Part shown: one piece after another, positions 1 through 6,633 of the stretch
Position numbering within the stretch: the stretch's first letter is position 1
How the letters are laid out: every line of letters starts with the position of its first letter
IMG/VR virus record: IMGVR_UViG_3300032217_000478
Span: 1 to 36,966 of that record
Origin: a virus
DNA: 36,966 nt
Direction: 5' to 3' (one strand)
Program-made: the position numbers and the translations under genes
The notes under the pieces: model-generated
Databases searched by the model: none
What the model was told of the DNA's origin: nothing
The model's input: the letters and a program-made list of their open reading frames with translations, nothing else

Positions 1-123
1 TCTACTGCCTACATGAATTATGACATTCAGAGTGGAACAGTTGGAACTGGTGGGGCTGGAATTACAGCATCATCCATCACTGCATATCCAAATGGATGGT
101 ATAGGATTACCGCTACCGCAACA
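1..123. repeat. left copy of 123-bp terminal direct repeat
   Basis: Bases 1-123 are identical to bases 36844-36966. The repeat lies inside the tail-fibre gene and keeps its reading frame, so the two window ends join seamlessly. The simplest reading is an assembly overlap on a circular or circularly permuted genome. A true short terminal repeat is possible but would be unusual in the middle of a gene. Confidence 0.95.
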
Positions 124-753
124 AGTGTAGCAAGTCCAGCAGCAAGTGGATTTCAGTTAGGATTCTCCACATCATCGAGCGCGGCGAGGACTGAGGCATA
201 CACTGTTGTATCTCCGCTCAAGTCGATTTATCTCTGGGGCGCACAGGTTGAGCAGGGAGCATTTGCCACTAGCTACATCCCTACTGTTTCCTCCTCATTA
301 ACACGCTCTGCTGACGTTTGCAGCATTACTGGATCTGATTTTACTGGAATATGGAATCGGTTTGCTGGAACAGGAATCGCAAGCATCAGTAGCATGTATT
401 CAAATTCTGGACGTTTTGTTGCAAATAATATCGGAGCTAGAGCTTTGGAAGTCTATAAAAGTGGCGGTAATACTTTGTTCTTTGAGGCTGGTGGCGCACA
501 AGAAATAATTATTTCAAGTTCATCGACAATCCCATTCAAAGCAGGAGTTGCATATGCCATAGATGACTACCAAGGATCATTTAATGGTACACTAGGTGGT
601 GTTGATACCAATACTGGAGGAACCATTCCAAATTCCACATCGCTTAGTATAGGCAATTTAAATAATGGTAATTTTCTCAATGGAACTATTTCATCAATAC
701 GTTACTACAAAAAACGTCTTCCAAATGCAAAACTTCAAACGCTAACTACATGA
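1..753 (+). CDS. tail fibre / spike protein, C-terminal part (gene crosses the window junction)
   Basis: This is the 3' part of the gene that begins at 36067. Across the 123-bp overlap the frame is unbroken: 259 residues from the right end plus 250 here give 509 residues. The sequence is rich in Ser, Thr, Gly and Ala and looks beta-stranded. The motif YLWGAQVEQGAFATSYIPT, near residue 75 of this part, is typical of concanavalin A/lectin-like domains of phage fibre and head-spike proteins. The last third (NGTISSIRYYKKRLPNAKLQ) resembles the closing strand of a LamG-type jelly roll. The likely role is binding a host surface glycan. The stop overlaps the next start (ATGA at 750). Confidence 0.75.
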   Translation, partial: STAYMNYDIQSGTVGTGGAGITASSITAYPNGWYRITATATSVASPAASGFQLGFSTSSSAARTEAYTVVSPLKSIYLWGAQVEQGAFATSYIPTVSSSLTRSADVCSITGSDFTGIWNRFAGTGIASISSMYSNSGRFVANNIGARALEVYKSGGNTLFFEAGGAQEIIISSSSTIPFKAGVAYAIDDYQGSFNGTLGGVDTNTGGTIPNSTSLSIGNLNNGNFLNGTISSIRYYKKRLPNAKLQTLTT

Positions 754-1079
754 TTGATTATCTTCTAAAGTTCCCAAGTAAAGCGGTCGCTGAACAATTT
801 GGTATTTCCAATGGATTCGCACATCTTGACGAAGAGTCTGGCGTAGTTGTCTCGTCTCTAGCATCCCACACTCACGCGCTTTGTGAGATCGGTGAGCATA
901 ATGGAGACGGCAACTATTGGGTTCTCTTTCGCGATCTTGTCGGAATTCCAATTCCTAAAGGCGGCGAGCAGTTTATCTACTGGTCATCCAATATGACGAT
1001 CACAGACGATGCGGGAAGCAAGATCTCTGTACCTCGTCCAGAGTTTAACCCTGACGTACCCAGCGTTTTCTGGGCATGA
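750..1079 (+). CDS. hypothetical protein downstream of tail fibre (109 aa)
   Basis: This 109-residue protein starts at an ATGA overlap with the fibre gene, so it is probably translationally coupled to it. I do not recognise a family with certainty. It has a hydrophobic N-terminus (MIDYLLKFPSKAVAEQFG), a His-containing stretch (ASHTHALCEIGEHNGDGNYW) and ends PDVPSVFWA. Small soluble proteins in this position are sometimes fibre chaperones or receptor-binding accessories. That role is suggested by position only. Confidence 0.65.
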   Translation: MIDYLLKFPSKAVAEQFGISNGFAHLDEESGVVVSSLASHTHALCEIGEHNGDGNYWVLFRDLVGIPIPKGGEQFIYWSSNMTITDDAGSKISVPRPEFNPDVPSVFWA

Positions 1080-1083
1080 TTTT

Positions 1084-1215
1084 ATGAAAGCAAAAAAAAC
1101 AACCACTAAGATGGATAAGGCTATGCCTAAGATGACTATGGCTCAACACAAGAAGATGATGGGTAAAGGTGAGGAAAAGGGTGAGTATGGAAAAAAAGGC
1201 AAAAAAATGTGCTAA
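1084..1215 (+). CDS. very small Lys/Met-rich basic protein (43 aa)
   Basis: The ATG at 1084 lies 4 bases after the previous stop and gives 43 residues. Fourteen are Lys and eight are Met. The C-terminal half alternates Gly, Lys and Glu and ends in Met-Cys. Its stop (TAA, 1213-1215) overlaps the next ATG as TAATG, and this coupling is the main evidence that it is real. There is no recognisable domain. It could bind nucleic acid through its lysines, or a metal through its Met, His and Cys residues. Both ideas are guesses from composition. Confidence 0.6.
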   Translation: MKAKKTTTKMDKAMPKMTMAQHKKMMGKGEEKGEYGKKGKKMC

Positions 1216-1364
1216 TGCATACCAAACCCAAAACCATGACTAAGAGTAAGAAGCAGGTTGGATACCTCCTATCAAAAGGAAGTCCGCTTACTTCTACCCA
1301 ACAGAAAAAACTCAAGAGTGAATTACACACTGGAAAAGTAAAAGTTGCTAAAACTAAAAAATAA
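1215..1364 (+). CDS. small basic phage protein (49 aa)
   Basis: The ATG at 1215 shares a base with the preceding stop (TAATG). The 49-residue product is highly basic, with the core KKQVGYLLSKGSPLTSTQQK and a lysine-rich tail ending KVAKTKK. I have seen similar short proteins (YLLSKGSPL followed by an LKSELH-type helix) in environmental phages, but their function is unknown. It forms a tight run with its neighbours and is probably late-expressed with the fibre and lysis genes. Confidence 0.65.
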   Translation: MHTKPKTMTKSKKQVGYLLSKGSPLTSTQQKKLKSELHTGKVKVAKTKK

Positions 1365-1365
1365 T

Positions 1366-1515
1366 ATGAAGACCACTATACTTGGAATCCTTACTATTGT
1401 CGGCGCAGTTGTGTCTGCTGCTACCCAGTTCCTCACTTCTGGTACTGTTGACCTGCTATCAATTGTTCCCGCCATCACGGCTGGAGTAGGACTCATCAAG
1501 GCCAAGGATCAATGA
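1366..1515 (+). CDS. small membrane protein, holin candidate 1 (49 aa)
   Basis: The ATG at 1366 follows an AATAAT leader and gives 49 residues. There are two hydrophobic stretches: residues 4-20 (TILGILTIVGAVVSAAT) and about 29-44 (LLSIVPAITAGVGLI). The protein ends in a short charged tail, KAKDQ. The stop overlaps the next start (ATGA at 1512). The second membrane protein and the endolysin follow directly, so a holin or holin-partner role is likely by position and topology. No sequence family was identified. Confidence 0.65.
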   Translation: MKTTILGILTIVGAVVSAATQFLTSGTVDLLSIVPAITAGVGLIKAKDQ

Positions 1516-1694
1516 TTACTAACGCACCAGTGAAGGATTCGATCTATGGACTGGCGGGGAGCCTAATCCCCGTAATCGCACTCATCACCTCCTATCAGGA
1601 GCAGGTAGAGTATAGTTTGCGGATCACTTCACTGGTGGTTGGTATCACTGCTAGTTTGCTTTATTGCTGGCGTACCTTACGGAAGAAGAAATGA
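1512..1694 (+). CDS. small membrane protein, holin candidate 2 (60 aa)
   Basis: This 60-residue protein has two predicted membrane spans (about residues 10-26 and 38-53) joined by a short polar loop (TSYQEQVEYS), and a strongly basic tail, WRTLRKKK. Two spans with a charged C-terminus match class II holins. It starts at an ATGA overlap with the previous membrane protein and ends at an ATGA overlap with the endolysin. Whether this or the 1366-1515 product is the holin, and the other an antiholin or spanin-like partner, cannot be decided from sequence. Confidence 0.65.
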   Translation: MITNAPVKDSIYGLAGSLIPVIALITSYQEQVEYSLRITSLVVGITASLLYCWRTLRKKK

Positions 1695-2176
1695 CGCTCA
1701 GGGAACTCATTGCACAGGCGGCAGAGGCTGAGGTGGGAGTTCGGGAGACAAAGGCTAATGGTGGAAAGCGTATTGCAGACTACCAGTCATGCACTTGGCT
1801 TCCTGTCGGTGCTTGGCCTTGGTGCGCTGCATTCGTTGACTTCTGCGTTAAGTCAGCAGTAGAGAAGTTTGGGCCTGTTACGTTTGCGTTACCTCGTACC
1901 GCAGGTGCATGGGATCTCGAAAACTGGTGCAGATCAGTTGACGATACAGTTAAGCTGAAGAAGACCAAGCAGGGCATTGCAACTGTCCAGCGTGGGGATA
2001 TCGTCATCTATAAATTTAGTCACGTTGGAATTGCTACCTCATCGTTGGATGATGATAATAATCTATCCACAATTGAAGGTAATACAAATTCTGCTGGATC
2101 TAGGGAAGGCGATGGGGTATACCGACGAACAAGAAACGTATCCCAGATCAGGAGCATTATAAAATTCACTCAATGA
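1691..2176 (+). CDS. CHAP-type endolysin (161 aa)
   Basis: This is a cell-wall hydrolase of the CHAP / NlpC-like cysteine peptidase-amidase type. The visible catalytic pattern is Cys45 in PWCAAFVDFCV, His111 in YKFSHVGIA, and Glu129/Asn131 in IEGNTN. The length of 161 residues suits a single catalytic domain with no wall-binding domain. I chose ATG 1691 because it overlaps the holin-like stop (ATGA). An upstream in-frame start at 1664 would lie well inside the previous gene. No signal peptide is visible, so export would depend on the neighbouring membrane proteins. Its stop overlaps the next start. Confidence 0.85.
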   Translation: MTLRELIAQAAEAEVGVRETKANGGKRIADYQSCTWLPVGAWPWCAAFVDFCVKSAVEKFGPVTFALPRTAGAWDLENWCRSVDDTVKLKKTKQGIATVQRGDIVIYKFSHVGIATSSLDDDNNLSTIEGNTNSAGSREGDGVYRRTRNVSQIRSIIKFTQ

Positions 2177-2478
2177 AGTTCCCAAAACAAGTTACCATTG
2201 GAGGAACCAAGATCAAGGTGGTTCTATCTGATTCGATGGATGACTTTGGAACATTTGATTCTGAGAAACTGGTCATAAAACTCAGGAAGGGAACCTACAC
2301 CGAGATGTACGAGACCTTGCGGCATGAGTTAGTCCACGCATCCTTATTCGTCAGTGGAGTTTCATTCTCCGAGCGATATGATGAGGAGGTTATCGTGCGA
2401 TGCCTTGAGAATCTATTCTGGCCCTGCTGGGAAAAACTTGAGAAGACACTAAGACCATGCCGTACAACGAAACAATAA
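2173..2478 (+). CDS. small HExxH zinc metallopeptidase-like protein (101 aa)
   Basis: This 101-residue protein carries a zinc-peptidase motif, HELVH (His51, Glu52, His55), on a helix preceded by EMYETLR. The N-terminal half is beta-rich. The layout resembles the short SprT-like or 'phage putative metallopeptidase' proteins. A third ligand could be Glu71 or Glu72 in ERYDEEVIVRCLENLF. Substrate and role are unknown. Its position right behind the endolysin (ATGA overlap) suggests late expression. The end overlaps the next gene by 22 bases. Confidence 0.65.
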   Translation: MKFPKQVTIGGTKIKVVLSDSMDDFGTFDSEKLVIKLRKGTYTEMYETLRHELVHASLFVSGVSFSERYDEEVIVRCLENLFWPCWEKLEKTLRPCRTTKQ

Positions 2479-2801
2479 TTGAAGACTATCCAGTTGAATG
2501 GATTAATTTTTACGTTGGTTATTTCCCAAACTATTCGGAATTTAAACCAACTCTCCCAAAGTGGTGGGAAGATATGCAATCACAATGTAGGAATGATGAA
2601 TGCGGCCATCAATACCCACTTAAAGATAGTGAGGTATTTGACCCATTTGTCGATCAGTCCACTTGCCGAGGCAATGAAGTCTATGTTCGCCACAATTGTC
2701 CAAAATGCGGAGAAGAGAACTATACAAGAAAAATACTATACTACATACTGGAAGATCAAATAATTGCTCATCTTTACAAACATAGAACCAATACCCAATG
2801 A
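2457..2801 (+). CDS. zinc-ribbon-like hypothetical protein (114 aa)
   Basis: This 114-residue protein has cysteines spaced as in a zinc ribbon: Cys44 and Cys49 (CRNDEC), then CPKC near residue 83 in HNCPKCGEENYTR. The rest is polar and aromatic. The frame is supported by the paired cysteines and by the ATGA overlap with the following phosphoesterase at 2798. A competing ORF in another frame at 2479-2763 has no such motif. Function unknown. A nucleic-acid or protein-interaction role would fit a zinc ribbon. Confidence 0.6.
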   Translation: MPYNETIIEDYPVEWINFYVGYFPNYSEFKPTLPKWWEDMQSQCRNDECGHQYPLKDSEVFDPFVDQSTCRGNEVYVRHNCPKCGEENYTRKILYYILEDQIIAHLYKHRTNTQ

Positions 2802-3526
2802 GTTTTAAGAAATTTCTCGTTTGTGCTGACAACCACGGCAACCTAGTAAATCAGGAGTGCGTCTCCAAATTTCGTGCTTTCAAGAAGGATTGGAAACCAG
2901 ACTACACGATCTGCTTGGGAGACCTCTGGAACCTCGATAGTTTGCGGAAGTCCGCAACGGATGAGGAGCGCAGGGAGGGTATCAAGGCGGACTTTGAGGC
3001 TGGATTTGAGTTTCTGGACATTGGGTTTAACTACCTCACCCTTGGGAACCACGATGCGAGGCTCTGGGAGGCCGCTGAAGGGGCCGCAAACGGAATCCTG
3101 AGGGAATCATGCCAAAATATGGTCAAGGCCGCCACAAGCGAATTTAAGAGCAAAAAGATCAAGTGGGTTCCGTACAACGTAAATTCATATCTACGGCTTC
3201 CAGAAGGTGGGCCGAAACTGCTACATGGGTTCCTTGCTGGGCAGAATCCCGCGAAGGCACATTTCGACCGATTCGGCAGTTGCCTATTTGGTCATGTGCA
3301 CTCTCCTTCAACATATATTGCTACCAACATAGATGGTGGTCAGGCGTACTCCCTACCATGCATGGCTGATATCGAGTCGATGAAATACGCCGACAGGTTC
3401 CCCAATCGTTTAGGTTGGAGGAATGGATGGGGATTTGGAATCATCAATACCAAGACTGGCAAGTGGAGTTTCTGGAATGTGATCAAGGAAGATGGTTCGT
3501 ACATCTCTCCTATGGGCATTCTATAA
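2798..3526 (+). CDS. calcineurin-like metallophosphoesterase (242 aa)
   Basis: The full metallophosphoesterase motif series is visible: CADNHG (residues 9-14), CLGDLW (about 40-45), LGNHDARLW (about 81-89), LLHG (about 140) and LFGHVHS (about 163-169). These bind a two-metal centre that cleaves phosphomono- or diesters. The length of 242 residues is normal for a stand-alone domain. Phage homologues are variously DNA repair phosphatases, 2',3'-cyclic nucleotide phosphodiesterases or of unknown role. The substrate cannot be inferred here. It is the last gene before an AT-rich gap with a candidate promoter. Confidence 0.8.
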   Translation: MSFKKFLVCADNHGNLVNQECVSKFRAFKKDWKPDYTICLGDLWNLDSLRKSATDEERREGIKADFEAGFEFLDIGFNYLTLGNHDARLWEAAEGAANGILRESCQNMVKAATSEFKSKKIKWVPYNVNSYLRLPEGGPKLLHGFLAGQNPAKAHFDRFGSCLFGHVHSPSTYIATNIDGGQAYSLPCMADIESMKYADRFPNRLGWRNGWGFGIINTKTGKWSFWNVIKEDGSYISPMGIL

Positions 3527-3530
3527 TATG

Positions 3531-3539
3531 TGATATAAT
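3531..3539 (+). promoter_or_regulatory. candidate extended -10 promoter for early genes
   Basis: TGATATAAT is a perfect TGn extended -10 plus TATAAT box. It lies in the 53-base gap between the phosphoesterase and the 3580 gene, about 40 bases upstream of that start. No good -35 is visible, which an extended -10 can tolerate. The rest of the gap is also very AT-rich, so the match could be partly chance. Confidence 0.4.
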
Positions 3540-3579
3540 ACTCAAATATACCTACTTTTCGTCCATTATTTAATACGTT

Positions 3580-3834
3580 ATGACAAAGAAAACAATGACC
3601 GCAATGAGTGACCTCGACTTTGCTATTCAGCATACCGAGCTAGATGGCAAGAGACCCAATGAGTTTACTGTCTTCGAGTACGTCCATAGGATGCGTGAGG
3701 AGTTTCCATCATTCACGAGAAATCAGGCGAGGACTAGACTCGACAAGATGGTCGATCAGGGCTGGCTAACCTGCCGAATGATTCCAGTCAATGGCTCAAT
3801 CTCAAGGGTGTTCTCTGCTGCTAAAAAGTCATAA
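3580..3834 (+). CDS. putative small winged-helix DNA-binding protein (84 aa)
   Basis: This 84-residue protein has the helix pattern of a winged-helix domain: FTVFEYVHRMREEFPSF, then TRNQARTRLDKMVDQGWLTC (residues about 46-65), then a strand pair ending SISRVFSAAKKS. The recognition-helix candidate is NQARTRLDKMVDQG. It is the first gene after a promoter-like gap and before the recombination genes, where a transcriptional regulator would fit. No exact family is recognised. The DNA-binding role is inferred from the pattern. Confidence 0.6.
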   Translation: MTKKTMTAMSDLDFAIQHTELDGKRPNEFTVFEYVHRMREEFPSFTRNQARTRLDKMVDQGWLTCRMIPVNGSISRVFSAAKKS

Positions 3835-3850
3835 CTGATTGATAGTCAGA

Positions 3851-3879
3851 TTGATTCCGAATCCGCGATAAATTAGATT
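3851..3879 (+). promoter_or_regulatory. candidate sigma-70-like promoter upstream of recombination operon
   Basis: TTGATT (3851-3856), a 17-base spacer and TAGATT (3874-3879) match the standard -35/-10 layout with optimal spacing. They sit in the 112-base gap before the ERF gene and would start transcription near 3886, about 60 bases upstream of its ATG. Confidence 0.4.
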
Positions 3880-3946
3880 ATTTCTATTGTGGAGACCTAA
3901 AATTGTGATTTAATGAGTTTCACAAGCGAATTGCTTGCAACACAAC

Positions 3947-4555
3947 ATGAACACAGACCACGCAACACCAGAATTGTTCGCGGCATTGGCTAAGGCCCAG
4001 AATGCTGTCGAGAATGCCACTAAGGGGAGCCTTAATCCTCATTTTAAAAATCGCTATGCTGACCTCGCCGAGGTCTTGAATACGATTCGTCCAGTATACT
4101 CAGCTAATGGGTTATCTATCATCCAGAACCCATCATTCGATGGATCGTTGGTAAACGTAACAACCATATTGGCCCACTCAGGAGGTGGGTACATCACGGC
4201 TGTTGCATCATGCGTACCATCCAAGTCGGATGCTCAGGGAATCGGCAGTGCAACTACCTACCTTCGCCGTTATTCCCTCGCGGCAATGACAGGGGTTGCT
4301 CAGGAAGATGACGATGGTCAGAGTGCATCTCACTCAGCTAAACCTACTCCAGTAAGGCCAGCGGCTAAAAGTAAGGCAGCAACTAAGGAGCAGATCGACG
4401 AGGTATCTGCAAAGGCTTTCGACCTTAATGTGGATATTGCCGCATTTGAGACCTTTATTGGATCTAAGCTAGGCGAAATGACAGAGTCTACTTATGCCAA
4501 GGCAAAGTTAGCACTTGAGGCAAAGGCTCGCAAACTCATCGAACCAATCGCATGA
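3947..4555 (+). CDS. erf: ERF family single-strand annealing protein (202 aa)
   Basis: This is an ERF-type recombinase that anneals complementary single strands, as P22 Erf does. The N-terminal block (LFAALAKAQNAVENATKG, then NPHFKNRYADLAEVLNTIRP) and the block at about residues 94-122 (GSATTYLRRYSLAAMTG, VAQEDDDG) are the ERF signature. A polar linker and a C-terminal helical tail follow. I chose ATG 3947. A TTG four codons earlier is possible but less likely. The gene is coupled to the exonuclease by ATGA (4552), the usual annealase-exonuclease pairing. In a phage with no polymerase genes this pair would recircularise or concatemerise DNA. Confidence 0.9.
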   Translation: MNTDHATPELFAALAKAQNAVENATKGSLNPHFKNRYADLAEVLNTIRPVYSANGLSIIQNPSFDGSLVNVTTILAHSGGGYITAVASCVPSKSDAQGIGSATTYLRRYSLAAMTGVAQEDDDGQSASHSAKPTPVRPAAKSKAATKEQIDEVSAKAFDLNVDIAAFETFIGSKLGEMTESTYAKAKLALEAKARKLIEPIA

Positions 4556-5376
4556 AGATCGAACATAACCTAGGAAAAGAGTACTACAATCGCAGTGCAT
4601 CTCCTAAAAATCTTAAAGGCCCAGTCAGTAAGTCATTGCTTTGGGCATTCCACAAATCTCCATTTAAATGGATGTACGGATCAAAAGATGGGTTCTCACC
4701 AACTCCAGCAATGGAATTAGGATCTCTCATCCACTGCATGGTTCTAACCCCAGCTTTGTTAAACGAAGAATTTATCGTTTCTCCATACGATTCCTTCAGA
4801 ACGAATGATGCCAAGGATTGGAGGGATGAACATAAAGCCCAAGGAATATCTGTGGTATCTCAGGAAATGTGGGATACCGCTCATTCCGCCTACTGCGAAT
4901 TGATGGATAACCCACTATTCCCAGCATCTTATGATTACAACCCAGAGGTTGCGGTATTTGGTGAAATCGATGGAGTTGAGATTAAGGGTATGATCGATAT
5001 GGTGCATCACCCACTGCATCGTGAAGGTGACTCTCTATACGATCTAAAAACAACTGCCTCTATTGAGTCCGAGGATGCCCTACAAAGGCTCATACTTAAT
5101 CGAGGCTACCATTGGCAAGCAGCACTCTACCTCGACCTCTACAATAAGGCATCAGGCGACAGTAGGGACTCATTTGTATTCGTCTTTATTGAGACTTGCA
5201 GCCCTTACGAGACCGCATTCGTGCGGATTACTAGCGACTTTATCCAGCAGGGTAGACGCGAATATATGGCAGCACTGGCACACTGGAAAATGTGCGTCGA
5301 TGCGGAGTATTTCCCCCGCAAGATTGAGGGAATTGCATCTATCTCACTTCCTAAATGGTTTAAAACAAATCTCTGA
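4552..5376 (+). CDS. PD-(D/E)XK exonuclease, RecE/DUF3799-like (274 aa)
   Basis: This is a lambda-exo/RecB-type nuclease, the partner of the annealing protein. Motifs in order are His61 in GSLIHCMV, Asp149 in EIKGMIDMVH, the Asp164-Leu-Lys166 core in YDLKTT, and the Gln189 helix in GYHWQAALYLDLY. This matches RecE-type and DUF3799 phage nucleases, and 274 residues is a normal domain size. It would resect double-stranded ends 5' to 3' to load the ERF protein. Spacing to the SSB-like gene is 8 bases. Confidence 0.85.
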   Translation: MKIEHNLGKEYYNRSASPKNLKGPVSKSLLWAFHKSPFKWMYGSKDGFSPTPAMELGSLIHCMVLTPALLNEEFIVSPYDSFRTNDAKDWRDEHKAQGISVVSQEMWDTAHSAYCELMDNPLFPASYDYNPEVAVFGEIDGVEIKGMIDMVHHPLHREGDSLYDLKTTASIESEDALQRLILNRGYHWQAALYLDLYNKASGDSRDSFVFVFIETCSPYETAFVRITSDFIQQGRREYMAALAHWKMCVDAEYFPRKIEGIASISLPKWFKTNL

Positions 5377-5384
5377 ACAAAAAT

Positions 5385-5627
5385 ATGAGTACATACGATA
5401 ATACAAATAGTGGTGCGTTATTTAAAAACGATAAGGGTGATAACGAGAAACGCCCCGATTACAAGGGCAAGATCAATATAGATGGCAAGGATTTCCAACT
5501 TGCTGGTTGGATCTCGGAGCCTAAGAATGGTGGGAAAAAGTTTATTAAACTTAAAGTATCCGAGGAGAAGCCAAAGGAGCCTGCGAGCTACATGGCCTCG
5601 CCAGACGATGACGAGATCCCATTCTAA
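5385..5627 (+). CDS. SSB-like small protein with acidic C-terminal tip (80 aa)
   Basis: This 80-residue protein has one compact beta-rich core (KINIDGKDFQLAGWISEPKN, then KKFIKLKVSEE). Its tail ends DDDEIPF, nearly the DDDIPF tip that bacterial SSB proteins use to recruit partner enzymes. Similar short OB-like proteins stand next to annealases and exonucleases in other phages. It is far shorter than a canonical SSB (about 150-180 residues), so either the OB fold is minimal or it is an SSB mimic that only competes for the tip-binding partners. Confidence 0.6.
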   Translation: MSTYDNTNSGALFKNDKGDNEKRPDYKGKINIDGKDFQLAGWISEPKNGGKKFIKLKVSEEKPKEPASYMASPDDDEIPF

Positions 5628-5638
5628 CTAATCCTCAT

Positions 5639-5662
5639 GGGTGGGGGAGAAATCCCCTGCCC
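5639..5662 (+). promoter_or_regulatory. stable 10-bp RNA hairpin with GAAA tetraloop between two genes
   Basis: GGGTGGGGGA (5639-5648) pairs with TCCCCTGCCC (5653-5662) over 10 bp, including two G-U pairs, and closes on a GAAA tetraloop. It follows the SSB-like stop at 5627 and ends 7 bases before the chosen start at 5670. No T-run follows, so it is more likely an attenuator, RNA-processing or stability element than a full terminator. It resembles the terminator at 34962. Confidence 0.65.
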
Positions 5663-5669
5663 TTCCCAA

Positions 5670-6032
5670 ATGAAAAAGATCAAACTGAACGAGGTTGGAA
5701 ACTTCGACAAGGCACATAAAGTAATCAACATCATTGTGCGTGAATTCGGAATTACGTTCGACGAAATGTTTGAGCAGAAACCATCAAATCACCACTCTGA
5801 TAACTACGAAATGCTTACTACCGCAAGATGGTTGGCACTATCACTAGTTTCCAACTTTTATACACTAGCTGCAACGAGTGCATTCATAGGCCGAAATGAC
5901 CATACAGCCGCACTCAATGCCAAACGCAAACTCGACAAACGATTGAAAAGCAATACTCAAGCCAGAGAGAAAGTAGTAAAAGTATTACAGTCCCTCAATG
6001 AGTTACTACAAAAGCAGAATACAACAAACTAG
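5670..6032 (+). CDS. stand-alone DnaA domain IV-like DNA-binding protein (120 aa)
   Basis: The 120 residues match the C-terminal DNA-binding domain of the replication initiator DnaA and little else. Visible features are VREFGITFDEMF (23-34), the ARWLALSLV helix (52-60) as in DnaA ARQIAMYL, then FIGRNDHTAALNAKRKLDKRL (72-92), equivalent to DnaA GGRDHTTVLHACRKI. In that last motif the Arg, Asp, His and Thr contact the DnaA box. There is no AAA+ ATPase domain. An earlier in-frame ATG at 5637 would put the hairpin at 5639-5662 inside the gene, so 5670 is preferred. It probably binds DnaA-box-like sites in phage or host DNA. Confidence 0.75.
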   Translation: MKKIKLNEVGNFDKAHKVINIIVREFGITFDEMFEQKPSNHHSDNYEMLTTARWLALSLVSNFYTLAATSAFIGRNDHTAALNAKRKLDKRLKSNTQAREKVVKVLQSLNELLQKQNTTN

Positions 6033-6354
6033 GACAGAAGTCAAAATTCCAACATGGGATGAGTTCGATGATGTTCGTCGAGCCTGTCACAAGTGGCTAA
6101 TGAAAAACGATGGCGAGTATCGTATGCTTCAGCAACAACTCCCTGAACGAATGAGGTTAGCAAACTGGAATGAAGATGGTCACGCAACAGAAATCGATAT
6201 GAAACCAACAATTGAAAGATCCGAACCATTCGATCATAACGGAAAAATCTATGTAGCGGTGCGCTTTGAGGGTGCATCCTATAACTGGTTTGAGACCATT
6301 GATGGAGAGGGACTGGAGAAACTAGACTACGCTGGAGAGGTGGTCTGGAAATGA
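5998..6354 (+). CDS. hypothetical protein (118 aa)
   Basis: This 118-residue soluble protein overlaps the previous gene by 35 bases and the next by ATGA. The N-terminal half is helical (WDEFDDVRRACHKWLMKN, then EYRMLQQQLPERM). The C-terminal half is beta-rich with aromatic residues (GKIYVAVRFEGASYNWFETI). I do not recognise a family. The long overlap makes the exact start uncertain, but no later ATG precedes the conserved-looking region except residue 35. Confidence 0.6.
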   Translation: MSYYKSRIQQTRTEVKIPTWDEFDDVRRACHKWLMKNDGEYRMLQQQLPERMRLANWNEDGHATEIDMKPTIERSEPFDHNGKIYVAVRFEGASYNWFETIDGEGLEKLDYAGEVVWK

Positions 6355-6632
6355 GTGCTGGCAAGGGAGATACACCGAGGCCAGTTGACTTTAAGATCTA
6401 CGGAGAAAACTACGATAATATCTTTAGAAAAATGGATACACTATTTGAAATGACTGACAACCCATCACCTAGGGTGCAGTGGATGCGCGAGAAGGGCATC
6501 TATTGTGCAGAGGTCGATGGAGTACATATGTGCTACAAGCAAGGCACTCAGGCAAATGCCAAGGCAAGTACGGAGGAGGAGGCTTGCTTAATTCTCGCTG
6601 ATAAACTAAAAACAAAAAACTGGAAACAATAA
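6351..6632 (+). CDS. conserved small phage protein, MSAGKGDxPRPV family (93 aa)
   Basis: The start MSAGKGDTPRPVDFKIYGEN followed by YDNIFRKMD is a pattern I recognise from many unrelated tailed phages, always as a protein of unknown function. The C-terminal half has paired cysteines (YCAEVDGVHMCYKQ) and an acidic helix. It starts by ATGA overlap at 6351. A bound metal is possible but cannot be claimed from two cysteines. Confidence 0.7.
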   Translation: MSAGKGDTPRPVDFKIYGENYDNIFRKMDTLFEMTDNPSPRVQWMREKGIYCAEVDGVHMCYKQGTQANAKASTEEEACLILADKLKTKNWKQ

Positions 6633-6633
6633 T

